Assembly: GCA_018398805.1 (NCBI GenBank)
Contig: JAGFBZ010000373.1
Coordinates: forward strand, 496,001-560,000
DNA from: Hirundichthys speculiger
Lineage: Eukaryota; Chordata; Actinopteri; Beloniformes; Exocoetidae
DNA: 64,000 nucleotides
Direction of reading: 5' to 3'
Shown here piece after piece: positions 33,401 to 45,570 of this stretch. Within the stretch, counting starts at the first letter, position 1. The number at the start of each line of letters is the position of its first letter. A program made the position numbers and the translations under genes. The notes under the pieces were generated by a model. It was not told the DNA's origin. It worked only from the letters and a program-made list of their open reading frames with translations, and ran no database searches.

Positions 33401-36400
33401 AGAGACTGATTTTGATAAAAAGGAAACCTTTTTAACTTAAGTCTAACATGGAACAACAATAAATTAACAATTAAAACCTGGTCGCTGGTTTAAAAAAGAT
33501 CTCTTTTTCATTCCAGTGTTAAGTATTTAAACCAAAGAAAAAAGAACGTGACTTTCATTCAGCTCCATTCCGTGCAAAGTTAAAGCAACCTTTGTTGTTG
33601 TTCTTAATGGGCTTACCATCTAAAGAGACTGAAGGCTATATAAAGCAAAGTATGTCAGGGTAACACAAACAGGATAATGTTTAATGCTAGACTTAAAAAA
33701 TGTTGACAGGAAAACACAAGACAACATACTTATAGCACAATTTCTGTACTCATGATATCTTATTTAAGTTTGAAACTTTATTTTAAATTCTAACCTCACA
33801 ATTCATTTGGTCTAGAGCTGTCAGCTGTATAACATGTTTTTGCATTGTCAGTATATATATTTTAGTTGTTCGCAGTTGTACAGGTATTAAAGTTTGGATG
33901 CCATGCAGGACCCAATGGCTGTAGAGAGTTAAGGTACAGATTCAGTTTGTAGACATTAAAAAAAAAAATGTTCTCAGCAGAGAAACTTTAAGAATGCTCA
34001 GAAAACTGTTTCGCAAGAAGGAAAAAAAAAGGCTTCACTAATAGACAATACAAGGAAAAAGAATTAGGGCTCTCTATGTCTTACTTTTCCTAATAAAAGG
34101 ATTCCAGGAAGTGCTAAGAGGTGCTCTCTCTAACCCCTGCTGAGTTGCCACTTTAATCCTTCAACAACAACAAGCCTGCTGTTAAAGATCATGACACTTT
34201 TAATTGTTGATATAACATTTAATACCTGTTTATTTTCTGTGATCACTGGTCTGTTTTGGAATAAAGTGTGGCATAAGTCACAATGCATGTACATGCAAGC
34301 AGAAAGTGGTATTGCAAATGATAACTTTACCAAGTACTTACTTTACTTAACTTTACTTTACTTAACGAAAAACATGTAATACTTTCAAGGGCTGCATAAT
34401 TAGCATGTGACATTTCACAGTAACCATTGCTGTGTTTCAGTTTCACTAATAGTTGCTTGTCTGACATGGTCATCTCTCTCTTTGTCACCCCTCTTGCTTC
34501 AGGTTGACGGTCTTGGTGCTCTCATTCTGTGCTCAGGAGTTGTTGTGGCTGCAGGAAATGAGCCGTTCAGATTAGGAAACTTCAATTTTCACAGATCCGG
34601 CCAGATGACACAAGTCATGTACGTGGAAACTGTGGAACCATCAGCATTGCAACCTAGAACTCGTAAGTGTAAATAAGTTCTAATTACACATTGATAACAT
34701 ATATATCATTTGGCTGTGCTTAGCACTCCTTAAAATGCAATGTCAGCATTGCATAGAAATACATTATTTGTTATCAAGGTTATGTAGGAGATGTTGGAAA
34801 AACTATCGCCAGCAAGATTTTGAAAAAAAAAAGAAAGAAAGAAAACTGGCTACAACCCTCCCTCAAGACTTCTTATGAAGCCACATCTCAAAAAGCCAAT
34901 TGCTTTTCCATTGTCATTTCTAGTATTTAACAGAGCCAATCAAAGCTGCCCTGGACAATTTCTGGCCTCACATTTGTTAATAACATTTGTTTAGACTGAC
35001 TTGAATTATGTTTTGCATCATCTCTCAGCATTTACCAGCTTGTTCCCTTTATTCTGCTCCTGGCTGTATAGCCCTCTCCCATCATGCTTCTTTTTTCTTT
35101 ATGATTGTCACTCAACATGCTTCCCATAGTTTCTTCCTTTGTTACATTGTGAAAAATTTCCATTCAGTCTCAAACTGACCTTTAACTAAAACACGACTGA
35201 GCAGTTCCTGATTCAGCTTATAAATTCTTGGCTTCAAGTTGCTTTGATGATCATACCAGATTCCTATAATAAATCTTTATATTTATTATATTTTAGAAGT
35301 TTCCTCACTGAATATTGAAGATGAATGGTGGTTTTAAAGTACTTTTAACTGGTATGGCTCTTGGACTTGTTTAGTCTGATTCTGGCAGTTTAAGGTGTTC
35401 AGTGTCACCCGGGACTCACATTCACTGCTGGCTATTAGTGTGTTCAATTGTTTGCTATTTTAGAACATTTGTTGAATGGAGCACTGATCTTGATGCAGCT
35501 GCACTGATGAAAGTATTTGCTTCCTTGCATTATGGGCCAGTCTAACTACTTAAAGGTGGGGTGGGTGTTGTTTTTTTGCAACACTTTTTACAATATTGCC
35601 TGAAAACCTTTTCACATTTCCATTGCACCCACTGAAATAAAATGTTTGCAAAAAAAACTAAACATTTTGGTCCAGTCTAGAAGGTATAATCAGAGAAAAA
35701 CTCTGACCAATCAAAAAAGTGATCATCACTATTTTGATTGGCTGCCTAATACGTCCATCAAATATCACCCCTCCCTCCCTCCCTCCCTATGGTTCATGCA
35801 GTCGTGAATCATGTGAAGGCGTGGTTTCGAGGGGTGAGCTGAAGAGGAGGAGGCGGAGCCTTTGGGAGGAGGGAGGGAGTGTATATTTTCAAAATCTCAC
35901 TTGAGTTGGATTGCTGGAACCGTTTTTCAAACAACACCTACTCCACCTTTAATTGTGTTTTTCAAGAAAGTCTGTAGATACAAAGAGAAACTCGAAAGTG
36001 TGTGTTTGTATTTGTGACTTTGTAAATATAATCATTTTGCGTAAAGTATCATCCTTCAACTGCATTAGTCGTTATCTCAAGGCGTTCAGTTAATTCACCA
36101 AAAGTTTTTTATTATTATTTTTAATAATCTGTGACCCATATAACTGGCAGAGTGACGTTTTCTCCATGAGGCAGCATTATGGGTGGGTCGGAGGAGCAGT
36201 ACAGTGTGGCTACCTCCCCGACAGTGTAAACAAGAATGATTTTCCTGTGTGCAAACTAAGGCCAGGGATAATTAGCATGTTTAAGCCTCAGTGTCTTTTT
36301 TCCTGAGATTTCTCTATGAAGTCTAATACATTGTAACCGGCCCTTCAAAGGAATTATTTCACATTTTGAAAATCATGCTATTTATATTCTTGCACAGAGT

Positions 36401-39400
36401 CAGGTCTTTCTGCACGTATAATCTGTAACACTCTCATTTCTACGGTATAACATGTAAAACTATAGTCTGAAGATGTCTAGCTTTTCAGTCAGACTGGAGC
36501 TAAGAGAAAAAAGGTATTTTTGTACCATATGACCATCAAAATGAAAGTGAATAAGCATCATTTAGATATGGTTAAAAATAAATGTTTTATGTCCATCAAG
36601 CCTATGTAAATGCTACATGATGTTGGTCCTAAAATCATTTTTCTCTCTGTCTCCTACTTCCCATTCGCAAACACCTTCATCTTCATCATCACCTCCAACC
36701 AAAGAGAAGAACAAATCTTTCTCAAGTGGAAGAAGCTCAAGAAACTTCTCCCTGTCATCAGAGCGATATATCGTCAACCAAATAAACAAGTCTCAGAATG
36801 GAAGCATGAATGGCAGCCTGAATCACCGTAACGGCTCATATGAAACAGAAGCCCATCAGCATCACAAACCCATGGAGACACGTGGAACAGGAAACGCCAG
36901 GAATGAGCATGACACTTGCATTGTACCTCATGAAGATGATATTGAAAAGTCTTTCCGTGTGAATCAAGATGGCAGCATGACAGTGGAGATGAAAGTTCAT
37001 CTGACCATTAAGGAGGAGGAGATGCTCCACTGGACTACGACAGTCAGCCGTACCAGCCTTAGCAAGAGCACAGTTTGTGCCTCTGTTTTTGGGTCAGGCA
37101 ACACCTCACCTGATTCAAACAACGCTGTTGCCAAAGACTCCTCTCATATGCAAGAGGATGAAACAAAAGAGGAGAACTATCGTGATGGAGCTGAAAAGGC
37201 GTCGGGTTTAAAGATGAAGGAAAATATGAAAGCTGCAATTCAACAGCTTTGGGTAAAGCGAAAGCGAGCTTCAAGCGGACTCCTACGCCAGGTCCCCGAC
37301 ATGTTAATAAGAAAGCATCTGTTGAGAGTGTGAAGATGGTTACTGAGAGAGGAGTTCAAGAGAGCACATTGGGACATTATTCGTACATGGAGAGGACGGC
37401 CGATGGTGAGACAACTGAGGAATACTGTCTTGTTAGACACAGCAGCAGTAACAGACCAGTCCCAAAACCTCGAAAAACCGCATCGGCAGGAGCGAGCATA
37501 AAACCCTCTTCCTTCAGGTCATCAGGGGTGGCCGAGGTCCTTCAAATACAGAACGACGGGATGGAGGTTACAGAGACTGTGATGCATATTTATGAGAGCC
37601 AAGGCTGCTATGACAACTACTTTGCAAATGATGAATACAGTGCAGACGGTGGTTCTTTACAAGGCTCCGATTCTGCGCGAGAAAGCAAAGCATCCACTGA
37701 CTCAGGGCCACACTCATCCAACAATGATTGTGATATAGATTGTAATTGGCAGCCACCTACCGCTGACACACTACAGAGGCAAAAAGAGGAAATGTTATCA
37801 CTGTCATCAGAGTCAGAATCTCTATCGCATCAGGTTCAAAGCAATCAGTCTTCTGTGATTGAGAATAAAGCCCAGTCTGCAGTAAAAACACAAATTCCAG
37901 AGGCAGTAGCAAAAGACAACTCTCAGAAAAGCATGAAAAAGAAAAGGATCAACAAGCCTGATGGGAATCCGAAAAAATCCATTTCAACCAGCAGCACAGA
38001 TAAAAAACAAGAGGAAAGCATAGTCACCACCTCAAAACATAGCAAATATTCATCTACTGACAAGCTTAGCAGTGATGCCAGTGTCGGTAGAAAGAGTTTG
38101 AATTCATTAGAAGGTTCTAAAGGTGGTTCAAAACCACAAGCACAAAAGAAAGCAGTAAAGTCTCAGTCTATGAAATCAGTCAGAGAAAGGACACCCAGGA
38201 AGGATATAGCTGTATCAGTTAGTTCTGAAAATGTTAATAGGACCCCATCTCAGAGACAAAACTTAAATAAAGGTGCAGGTCAAGATAATGGCCACAATGT
38301 AAATACACCAACCCCAAGGCCACAGATGAAGAAAAACCTGTCAGACATTTTGCAAGCGAAAAAATCACCCTCGGTTGGCAAAACAACGACAAAGAGCAAG
38401 CCAAAATCCATGGTTGAAGGTAAACTTTCACCACCCCAAAAATCTTCTGAACTCAATGAGTGTAGTTCAATGCCTTCTCTCAATCCCTCATCCTCAGAAA
38501 TTCACCAGTACGTTGAGAACTGGCTGGAGAAAGTCTGCCCAGATCCAGTGCCATACTCAGTGGAAACGATTGTGGATGGAGCAGAGTCAAGGACACCGGT
38601 TGTATTTAAGATAGGGGCTGATTCTGACTCTGATGAAATAAGTGAATGCCAGAATGAATTTAAACGATACTATTAAGAAATCATCCTCATGTTTATCAGT
38701 TCCAGTCTGCCATCAAGGGCCGGCAACATCTCTGCACAGCGACCAGAGGGCACGAGGTTTATGTGTATCAATGCCAAGTGTCAGAGCTGACCTTGCAGAC
38801 CAAGAGAACAAACTGAGGCTACACAAATCTGCAGAGGCCATTGGTCCTGACGAGAGTGAAATATCTTCATCTAACTTCTTGAGTCCCAAGGAAAAGATAA
38901 AGCCTGTCCTTCGGCAGCTATGTTCATCTATCCAGTGCATCAGAAGAGCATCCACCAGCGACACAACACCCACTCTTCATAATTCCAACAGCCTTCCAAA
39001 TTTCTCAACACAAGTGGCCTCGGTGTTTGGCTCATCGTGTAAAGCCTTCCTGTCGTTCTTGTCAGTAATGACTTTGAGAGAAAGTCTAAAAGGCTCCACA
39101 CCAGGAGACGGTAACGAGTCAAGAACCTCATCGGAGGCAAGGTTTATGATGGAATCCTTGCAGAAAATTTCGGTTATTGAGGATGAAGAAGAGCAAAAGG
39201 CGAGTCTGACTGATTTGCAAAGCAGAGCATCTTCTCAATTCAGAGATCGCTGGAAGGATTTCCAGATTCTGAGGGAAAGACTTGAAAGTGAACCACTATC
39301 CCCCAGAGTTTCGGAAACTGAGTTTGCGCTGGATGTTGTCTCTGAAGGTGGTGACCCGTTTGAAGATCAGAATTTGGGCATTGATGAGCTGATGGAGGAG

Positions 39401-42083
39401 TTGAACATGCCAGAAGACCTAAGGGCAGAAATTAGTTCAACAATTCAACATGCTAAAACTTTTTATCCTGTTGAGGAGAGCACATATGTTGAAACCATTA
39501 AATACCAATCAGACTCAGAGGAAGATGTGGAGCAATTTGTTAAAGAGTGCGAAGATGAAGCAAACCATTCACCAGAACTTGATAGAATAGCTGAGGACAC
39601 AACTGAGAGAACACAGGATAACAGTGAACATAATGAAGCTCAGGAGTTAGGGACAGAAGGGAATGAGTCATCAAATGATGAAGAAAAGGAAGCAGTAGAG
39701 TTTGTGGAGATGAAGGGAGTGCAGAAATGCAACAGAGAGTGATGCAGATGAAGTCAGTGGCAAGGAGGAAAGGGAAAAGGAGGAAGATACAGAAGAGGAA
39801 GGAAAAGAGATTGAAGAAAAAGATGAGCAGCTGGAGGATTGTGAGGAAGAAAAGGGAAGTGACACGATTTCTGTTGGGACAGCAGAGGAAAGAACAGAGG
39901 AACAGCTGACAGGGGACGAAGAGGAGATGGGGAAGAGATTAGAAGAAAAAGCTGAAGAGAAGGAAGAAAATGAGGAGACAGACCAGTCATTAGTGGATGA
40001 GGAAAGTGAAAATAGTGTTGAAGATACAGATGAGAGAGAGGGTGCTGAGATAGAGGAGGAAGAAAACAGTGAGGATGGGGAACCTGAAGAGAACCAAATA
40101 CAAGATGAAGAAGATGAGGTAGATGCTACAATTGATGAGAAGGATGAAGAGGAAGAAGAAGATTGCTTTACTGATGAGGGAGAGGAGGTGGAAGAGTGCA
40201 ATGAGGTAACGGAGGAAATCAATGAGGAAAAAGATGACGAAGAAAAGATGCAAGTAGAGGAGGAAGATGAAATAGAAGCAGCCACTCAAAATCATATTGA
40301 GGAGGAGGTTATTAAGGAGGGACTCGAGGAAGATTTTGAAGGAAAAGAAGAGGATAACAGAGAGCAGTTAACAGATGTTTGTGAGGAAAATAGTGAAGAA
40401 GAGACAGGGAATGAAGTGGAGGAGGGGCACGAAGAGGAAGAATTCAGAGAGAAAAAAGAGGACGAGGATAGTGAGACAGATGTTGAGGGAGAAAAGTATG
40501 ATGAGGCTGAAGATGGTCTGGAAGCAGTATCAGCAGAAGAAAAAGAAGTATATAGATCAGTTGGAGTTTGAAGAAAATATGGCCACAGAGCAGACTATAT
40601 ATGAAGAAGAGAGGATGATGATGATGAAGAAAATGAGTTAAATGAGGGACTGAAGGAGACAGAAACACAGTCACAAGAAGAGGCAGAGGGAAGGATTGTT
40701 TCTGAAGACGTCCACAGTTTTGATGGTGATGATGACTGTAAAAACGTGTTAGAAGAGGCCTTCTTTTTGCAGCAGCACAGCGGTAACTGTGAGACAGCAA
40801 ATGCAGAGTGTAATCCAGAATCTCCATCGAAACATTCCTCAGTAGGCTACTGTGAGGATGACAAAGGTACAGACTCTGCTCATGAAACAGACGAGGGAGG
40901 AGACGACGTTGAGAAAAAAAGTGACAGTTTCTCCCGTCCGGTGGAAATATCTCAGGAAATACTTGACTTTGTGAACCATGCCCTGCAGACGTGCTCACTT
41001 ACATTCACGTATGACAATCAGGGGAATATTAGGATTGAACCTGAAAATCCTGGAGTTGTACAAACTAAGCAAAGTATAATATTAAGAGGTAAAAATGATG
41101 GATATGGTTTAAAATGTCTTCCTAGCCCGATCACTTCCGATTTATCAGATTATAGACCGGAGACGTCAGAGAGTGGAGGATATAAAACTCAGGAGTCTAT
41201 GGATATTGCCTCAGAGAGTGGAGAAGAAGCCTCTTTGAAACCTTTTCCAGTCCACATACATTCAGCACCCTCTGCAAGAACAAATGTGGAGCAGGCTGGC
41301 TCAAGACTGTCTGTTGCAAGTAGCTCAGAAGCATTATTGCACAGTTCCGAGTTTAAAAGCTCTGGGAGTTTCTCTTCCCGTGACGCAGGCAATAAAGCCT
41401 TGAGGGAAGATCTCTCTTATTTTAGTGCCGCAAGCTCATTAAAGGGAGACGCTGAAGCCGACACACAAAATGCACAAAATGTTTGTTTTACCTCTGATAA
41501 AGACTCAGCTGATGGGGTTTTGATCGACCGAGGGAGGTGGCTCCTAAAAGAGAACCATCTCATAAGAAAGTCCCCTCCAGTGTCCCTGGGAATGTATGGT
41601 GATTTGGAAAGCAGTTCCGTAGATACAGGTCAGGATAACGCAAGTGAGGATTCCCTGCATCACTCTAAAACTCTGCACAGCCCCCTTGCTGCCATATCCT
41701 CCTCTGAGCTTGAGGAGATGGCAAAGCCTCGAACTCTAAAGTGCACCTACTACAACATGCCACACGGGAGTGACTCAGACCCCTTTTTAGATGACTCCAG
41801 CATCCGAAGTGGGAGACACAATGCAAGCAGTGTGAAAGGAAAAGGCTTTAGAGTGTCGCCTACTGTCGATACTTCCAAAACTTGGGCAAATAGAAATGGC
41901 AGCCTGTCATCATTTGCGTCAGTTGAATTCAAAATCTCAGACAGAAAAGTGCATCCCGAGGGTGCGCCTTCGGCTGTGCAACAGGCTAGAAGGACATCTA
42001 GTGAGGAACATGGTGCACTGCAGGCGCAAGACTCTCTGGACTCATTGCATGTGAGATGTGGCCAATACTGCCCCATACTATGA
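30495..42083 (+). CDS. rp1: Oxygen-regulated protein 1 / RP1 axonemal microtubule-associated protein
   Basis: Coding exons are 30495-31164, 34503-34662 and 36705-42083; joined and corrected they give about 2068 residues (human RP1 is about 2156). RP1 is a photoreceptor outer-segment axoneme protein that binds microtubules through two doublecortin domains. DCX1 is at about residues 37-118 ([31 protein letters not shown]). DCX2 is at about 170-250 ([36 protein letters not shown]), split by the exon 2/3 junction. The giant last exon carries conserved RP1 blocks: [64 protein letters not shown] and the terminal CGQYCPIL. Six single-base frame breaks (near 30849, 37225-37262, 38662, 39725, 40545-40556, 40603-40614) interrupt it, yet conservation continues across each. 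A Glu-rich segment of nearly 400 residues is unusual for RP1. Synteny with rgs20 and tcea1 supports rp1 over rp1l1. Confidence 0.92.
31165..34502 (+). other. rp1 intron between DCX exons
   Basis: Begins gtaagt and ends ttgcttcag. Contains A-rich simple sequence (about 31290-31320, AAAAC repeats), poly-T runs, and a short (CTTTA)n-like stretch near 34338-34368. No exon or transposon recognised. Confidence 0.65.
34663..36704 (+). other. rp1 intron 3 with a MITE
   Basis: Begins gtaagt and ends ccaaccaaag. The acceptor was chosen because its phase (one base carried in) fits the downstream frame and it follows a long pyrimidine-rich tract at 36640-36700. Contains the MITE at 35551-35951. Confidence 0.65.
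35551..35951. mobile_element. MITE with about 25-bp terminal inverted repeats and C/T-rich core
   Basis: The left end TAAAGGTGGGGTGGGTGTTG is the imperfect inverse of the right end CAACACCTACTCCACCTTTA. Flanking T/A bases are compatible with a TTA-type target duplication, as in PIF/Harbinger elements, but this is tentative. Internally there is a (CCCT)n tract at 35766-35788 and a matching purine-rich (GGGA)n tract near 35866-35878, so the core can also pair. No coding capacity. Confidence 0.7.
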
Positions 42084-42500
42084 AAGAAGTACTAATGTTT
42101 GCTAATAGAATGCTGCTAGAAAAGTTATGTGGGTTTAGTTTAATAATCACCAACAAAAACCTCATAGTTGTTACTGAGAAGAGTTGTGCCTCTCATTTTA
42201 GGTGGAAGGTCAAAAATATTTTTATACACATAATAACATTGTGGTGGCTAATGTCTATAGTCTATGATGCAAAAAAAATATATACTTATTTATTTTTTAC
42301 AAATGTAGTACTACTAACTGTTATCTGTTGTTACAAACACCATAAATCACCTATTTCTTCTTGAATGTACTGCAACACAAAGAATGTCTACGTCTGTCAA
42401 AGAAAGCAGATTTATTGCCTCTGTTTTGTATAATTTATCTTTTTTGCTTCCCAAATTAAGATTTCAACGAAGGACAATAAAGAAACTGGAAATGAGAATT
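42084..42500 (+). other. rp1: rp1 3'UTR with polyadenylation signal
   Basis: AT-rich sequence after the rp1 TGA, with an AATAAA at 42476-42481 as the likely poly(A) signal. Confidence 0.55.
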
Positions 42501-43570
42501 TTTTTAATCAATCAAATAGCAGCTGGACTGGACACAGAGTTGCAGTCAGGGAAAACATTAAAATGATGATGCTCCTCTGGCTGCGCTTCCTGAGTCTGGT
42601 TCTGCGTGACATTTGTTTTTCCAAGAATGGATCGTAATAATATCTCTTCATACTACAGGAAAGACATAATCTTACAATGCAAAATCTGAGATAATTCATA
42701 ATTTGAGACTAAAAAGATTCAACTTAATTGAATGGAAATCCAAATAATTGTCTTCATGGACTCTGAAAATACCCACAGGTATAGTGATAGAAAATATGTC
42801 TTTGAAACAACAGTTAGTCTTTTTCAGAAATGATCAATTAATCATATCAGTTTTTTTTTAAACAATTTAATACCAAACATCAGAGACACACGAAGTGGAA
42901 CTTAAAGCTCCCACCAGTTTAATGAAACAGTAGATTAAATATTGGACTTGGGCTCATTAGGTGTGCACAAAGACAACCCTAAATAAACAATAATGCTGCT
43001 CTGTATCTATAATAACTTTATCCTGACAAGATACCATATCAGCTAACAATATGTGATAAGGAGATTGTCATGTGTTCGCTTCTTTCTGTGATGCCAAAGT
43101 GGTTGGGGGACCAACAAACAAAAAAAAAAGGTTTTTTACAATCATGTGATCTGGGTTGTACTTTTTTTAGTCAGTTTTTTTTTTCTGGAAGTAATTTCCC
43201 ACATGCTCTCAAAAATATCCACAAAACTAACAGTGATTGAAAATGAGAGCGAGAGTTTCTGTTTTTAAGTTTTAAATTGTCTCAGTAAGAAGGTTATTAT
43301 GTTCATCAACTAAAATAAAAAACTGGTTTTGGATTGCGTAGCCCTACCTCTTAAAATTTACTTTCAGTCTTGAGATATAAACTGGTGAATATAATTTCAT
43401 GAATGGTGTGTTTCTGCTCTGGTGACATTTGACTTTTTTGAGGTTATTAAGTAAGTGAAGCATGTGAATCCCAAGTCAGCTTCAGGCTTACAAAACTACT
43501 AGTACTACTGCACTGTTCCTGTGCTGCAGCTTTCCTTTCAATCTCATTAAAGTTAAAATAAGTAAACTAG
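42501..43570. other. Intergenic, no features seen
   Basis: AT-rich with a few A/T homopolymers. No gene or recognisable repeat. Confidence 0.5.
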
Positions 43571-43574
43571 AAAA

Positions 43575-43992
43575 GCACTCCGAGAGCGCAGACCTCCGCC
43601 AAGCCCAACAATCCCCCCATATAGCGATTTACAGATTGCGATAAAATCCGTCTTCTGGATTAGATCCGGATCAGCCTTTGAAATTTGATAGAGGTTTCCA
43701 TTGTCAATCCCTGAGTCAAATTTCATGAGTTTTGGGCAATAATTAAAGAGAGATATTGAGAAACAAAATTTTTTGGCCCCATTGACTGCAATGTTATTGA
43801 AAATTTGAAAGTGATCCAGAATCCAGGATTTCTTCCCGATCACACCCAAAATGAAATCAGTTCTCCCTTTTCACATTTCTGACAACTCCTGAAAATTTAA
43901 TCAAAATCCATCCATAACAATTTGAGTTATCTTGAACACAAACAGACAGATAAACGTCCGCCAAAAACCATTACCTCCTTGGCGGAGGTAAT
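43575..43992. repeat. Interspersed repeat with terminal hairpin (CCTCCGCC / GGCGGAGG)
   Basis: A GC-richer block begins 'actccgagagcgcagacctc' with 'cgccaag' next, and ends in 'cttggcggaggtaat', so the ends are inverse to each other. The right end is itself a perfect hairpin: TTACCTCC, a five-base loop, GGAGGTAA (43971-43991). The phrase content ('tttgatagaggtttccattg', 'atccataacaatttgagtt') matches, from memory, a repeat widespread in teleost genomes. No open frame of note. Confidence 0.7.
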
Positions 43993-45380
43993 AAATAAGA
44001 AAGATGATTTACTGTAACAAAATTGTTATAGTGGGAGATGAATAAGTATTATAACAGAGGTACCAGTAGAGAGTTGCCAGACCAAATCTTAGAGAGAACA
44101 ATCCCCACAATCCTACAGGCTCAGCAAACTTGACTTTCTGACGTTTGTCCCATTTACCTAGAGAGAATCATCCCATAACAAACAGTCATTCAGCCATTTT
44201 CAAGTAACCCCAAGTGTTGAGGTCTAGACACAAGCTGGGTAACTGGGTATATCATTATAATAAATATAATAAATGAAATCAGTTGCAGTTAAGTCATAAA
44301 AGCATCCCACCAATCACTGGTAGAGGCAGTGCAGACTCAGTAGTGAGTGACAGCAAAAGGTCTCAGTAGTTATACAGGATATGAATAGTGTTTTCTTTGT
44401 CATGATGTGTTATTGTGTGTAACTAGTTAAGAAAATAATAAATCCAATCCTTTTTAAAATGAGCATGAAATAATTAGAAAAATTAAAAACCTAGAAAACT
44501 TGAAATGGTATGACAGTTTGATGCCCATCAGTAGTCCAGGGTCTGGCTCACTTTGATCCCTTCAGGCAGGTAAAGAGAGAGTTAATGTCAATGGCAACTG
44601 TCGTTCTGAGTCCATGATAACCGCTGACGCAGTTGAGCATGTGCATGTGGCACTTGATGAGATCGTCGCTGACAGACTGGCTTCAGAGATGTGTGACCAA
44701 GAGGTATTATCCTTGAAATAAGCATGACCACATGACAGATGGTGTTGATTTTAATATAGTCATGATTTCATGGTAACTCAAGGGGGAAATACTATTAAAT
44801 GGTCTGATTATTAGTGTGTGCGGGGATTACCCGTTCCTTTTCCTGGCCCAATCATTCCCTGCAACATAACGTTGCACCGTCAGGCAAGGAAATAAGGGTA
44901 CACAGCAAGTAAGAGATGAGGCCTTTTACAAAGTGCCCTTTCTGTAAACGTTCCAAAGGTTTTGCCAGTCACTATGGAGATCTGGAAAATAGCCCGTGCA
45001 ATTAAATTCCTCTGTTGTTACCATGGTTGAAAGGTGTCTAGTAGGAGCTTTATTCCCTGAATTGAACGCTTGAGTGCTTGCCACTGACAGAAAAGAACTG
45101 GTATGCTGAATGAAAAAACCTTTGCTGCAAGGAATGAAAAGCTTCTCATGGTCATTTGGTGGTAAATGAAGGAACAAGATCAGTCAAAATTCTTAATACA
45201 AGTTGAAGGAAAAGCCTTGCATTTCAGCGTACATAAGAAATGAGGTAAAATCAGCCAAATGTACCCAGAATATCTATTTAAGACCTGTAGTTCCTCAGTT
45301 AAATGTTGTAATATATTAGCTCTGAAACTTCAACTCTGGTGTTCCTTGTAGCTGTTTAAAGCAGAGCTTTTTTCTACCTC
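43993..45380. other. Intergenic, no features seen
   Basis: No convincing gene, RNA or structured repeat in this AT-rich stretch. Confidence 0.45.
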
Positions 45381-45570
45381 TCCATCCATCCATCTATCCA
45401 TTCATCCATTAACCTCCACTACTCCAGGTTCTGGTCGCGGGTTCTGGAGCCTAAGCAGAGACGTCCAGCCCTTCCTCTCCCGAGACAACTCCTCCAGCTC
45501 CTCCATCCTGGTGGGCCAGCGTGCTCTTGGTCTCTTTTGTAGCCTTCTCCCAGCCTGTGTCTCTGCCATG
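45381..45570 (-). repeat. Fish retroelement 3'-end repeat (minus orientation)
   Basis: Starts with a (CCAT)n tract ('ccatccatccatctatccat'), then 'ctccactactccaggttctg', 'gtcgcgggttctggagcc', 'taagcagagacgtccagcc', 'ctcctccagctcctcc'. This word order is the reverse complement of a very common fish retroelement tail. Related sequence recurs at about 47830-48420. Confidence 0.65.

Noticed and set aside
36610..36831. 73-residue open frame at the start of the giant rp1 exon
   Set aside because: Overlaps the true rp1 frame and the intron's pyrimidine tract; no RP1 similarity.
39671..40285. 204-residue Ser-rich open frame on the minus strand
   Set aside because: It is the antisense of the rp1 Glu-rich tract; GAA/GAG reads as TTC/CTC and TCT/TCC on the other strand, giving Ser/Phe-rich nonsense.
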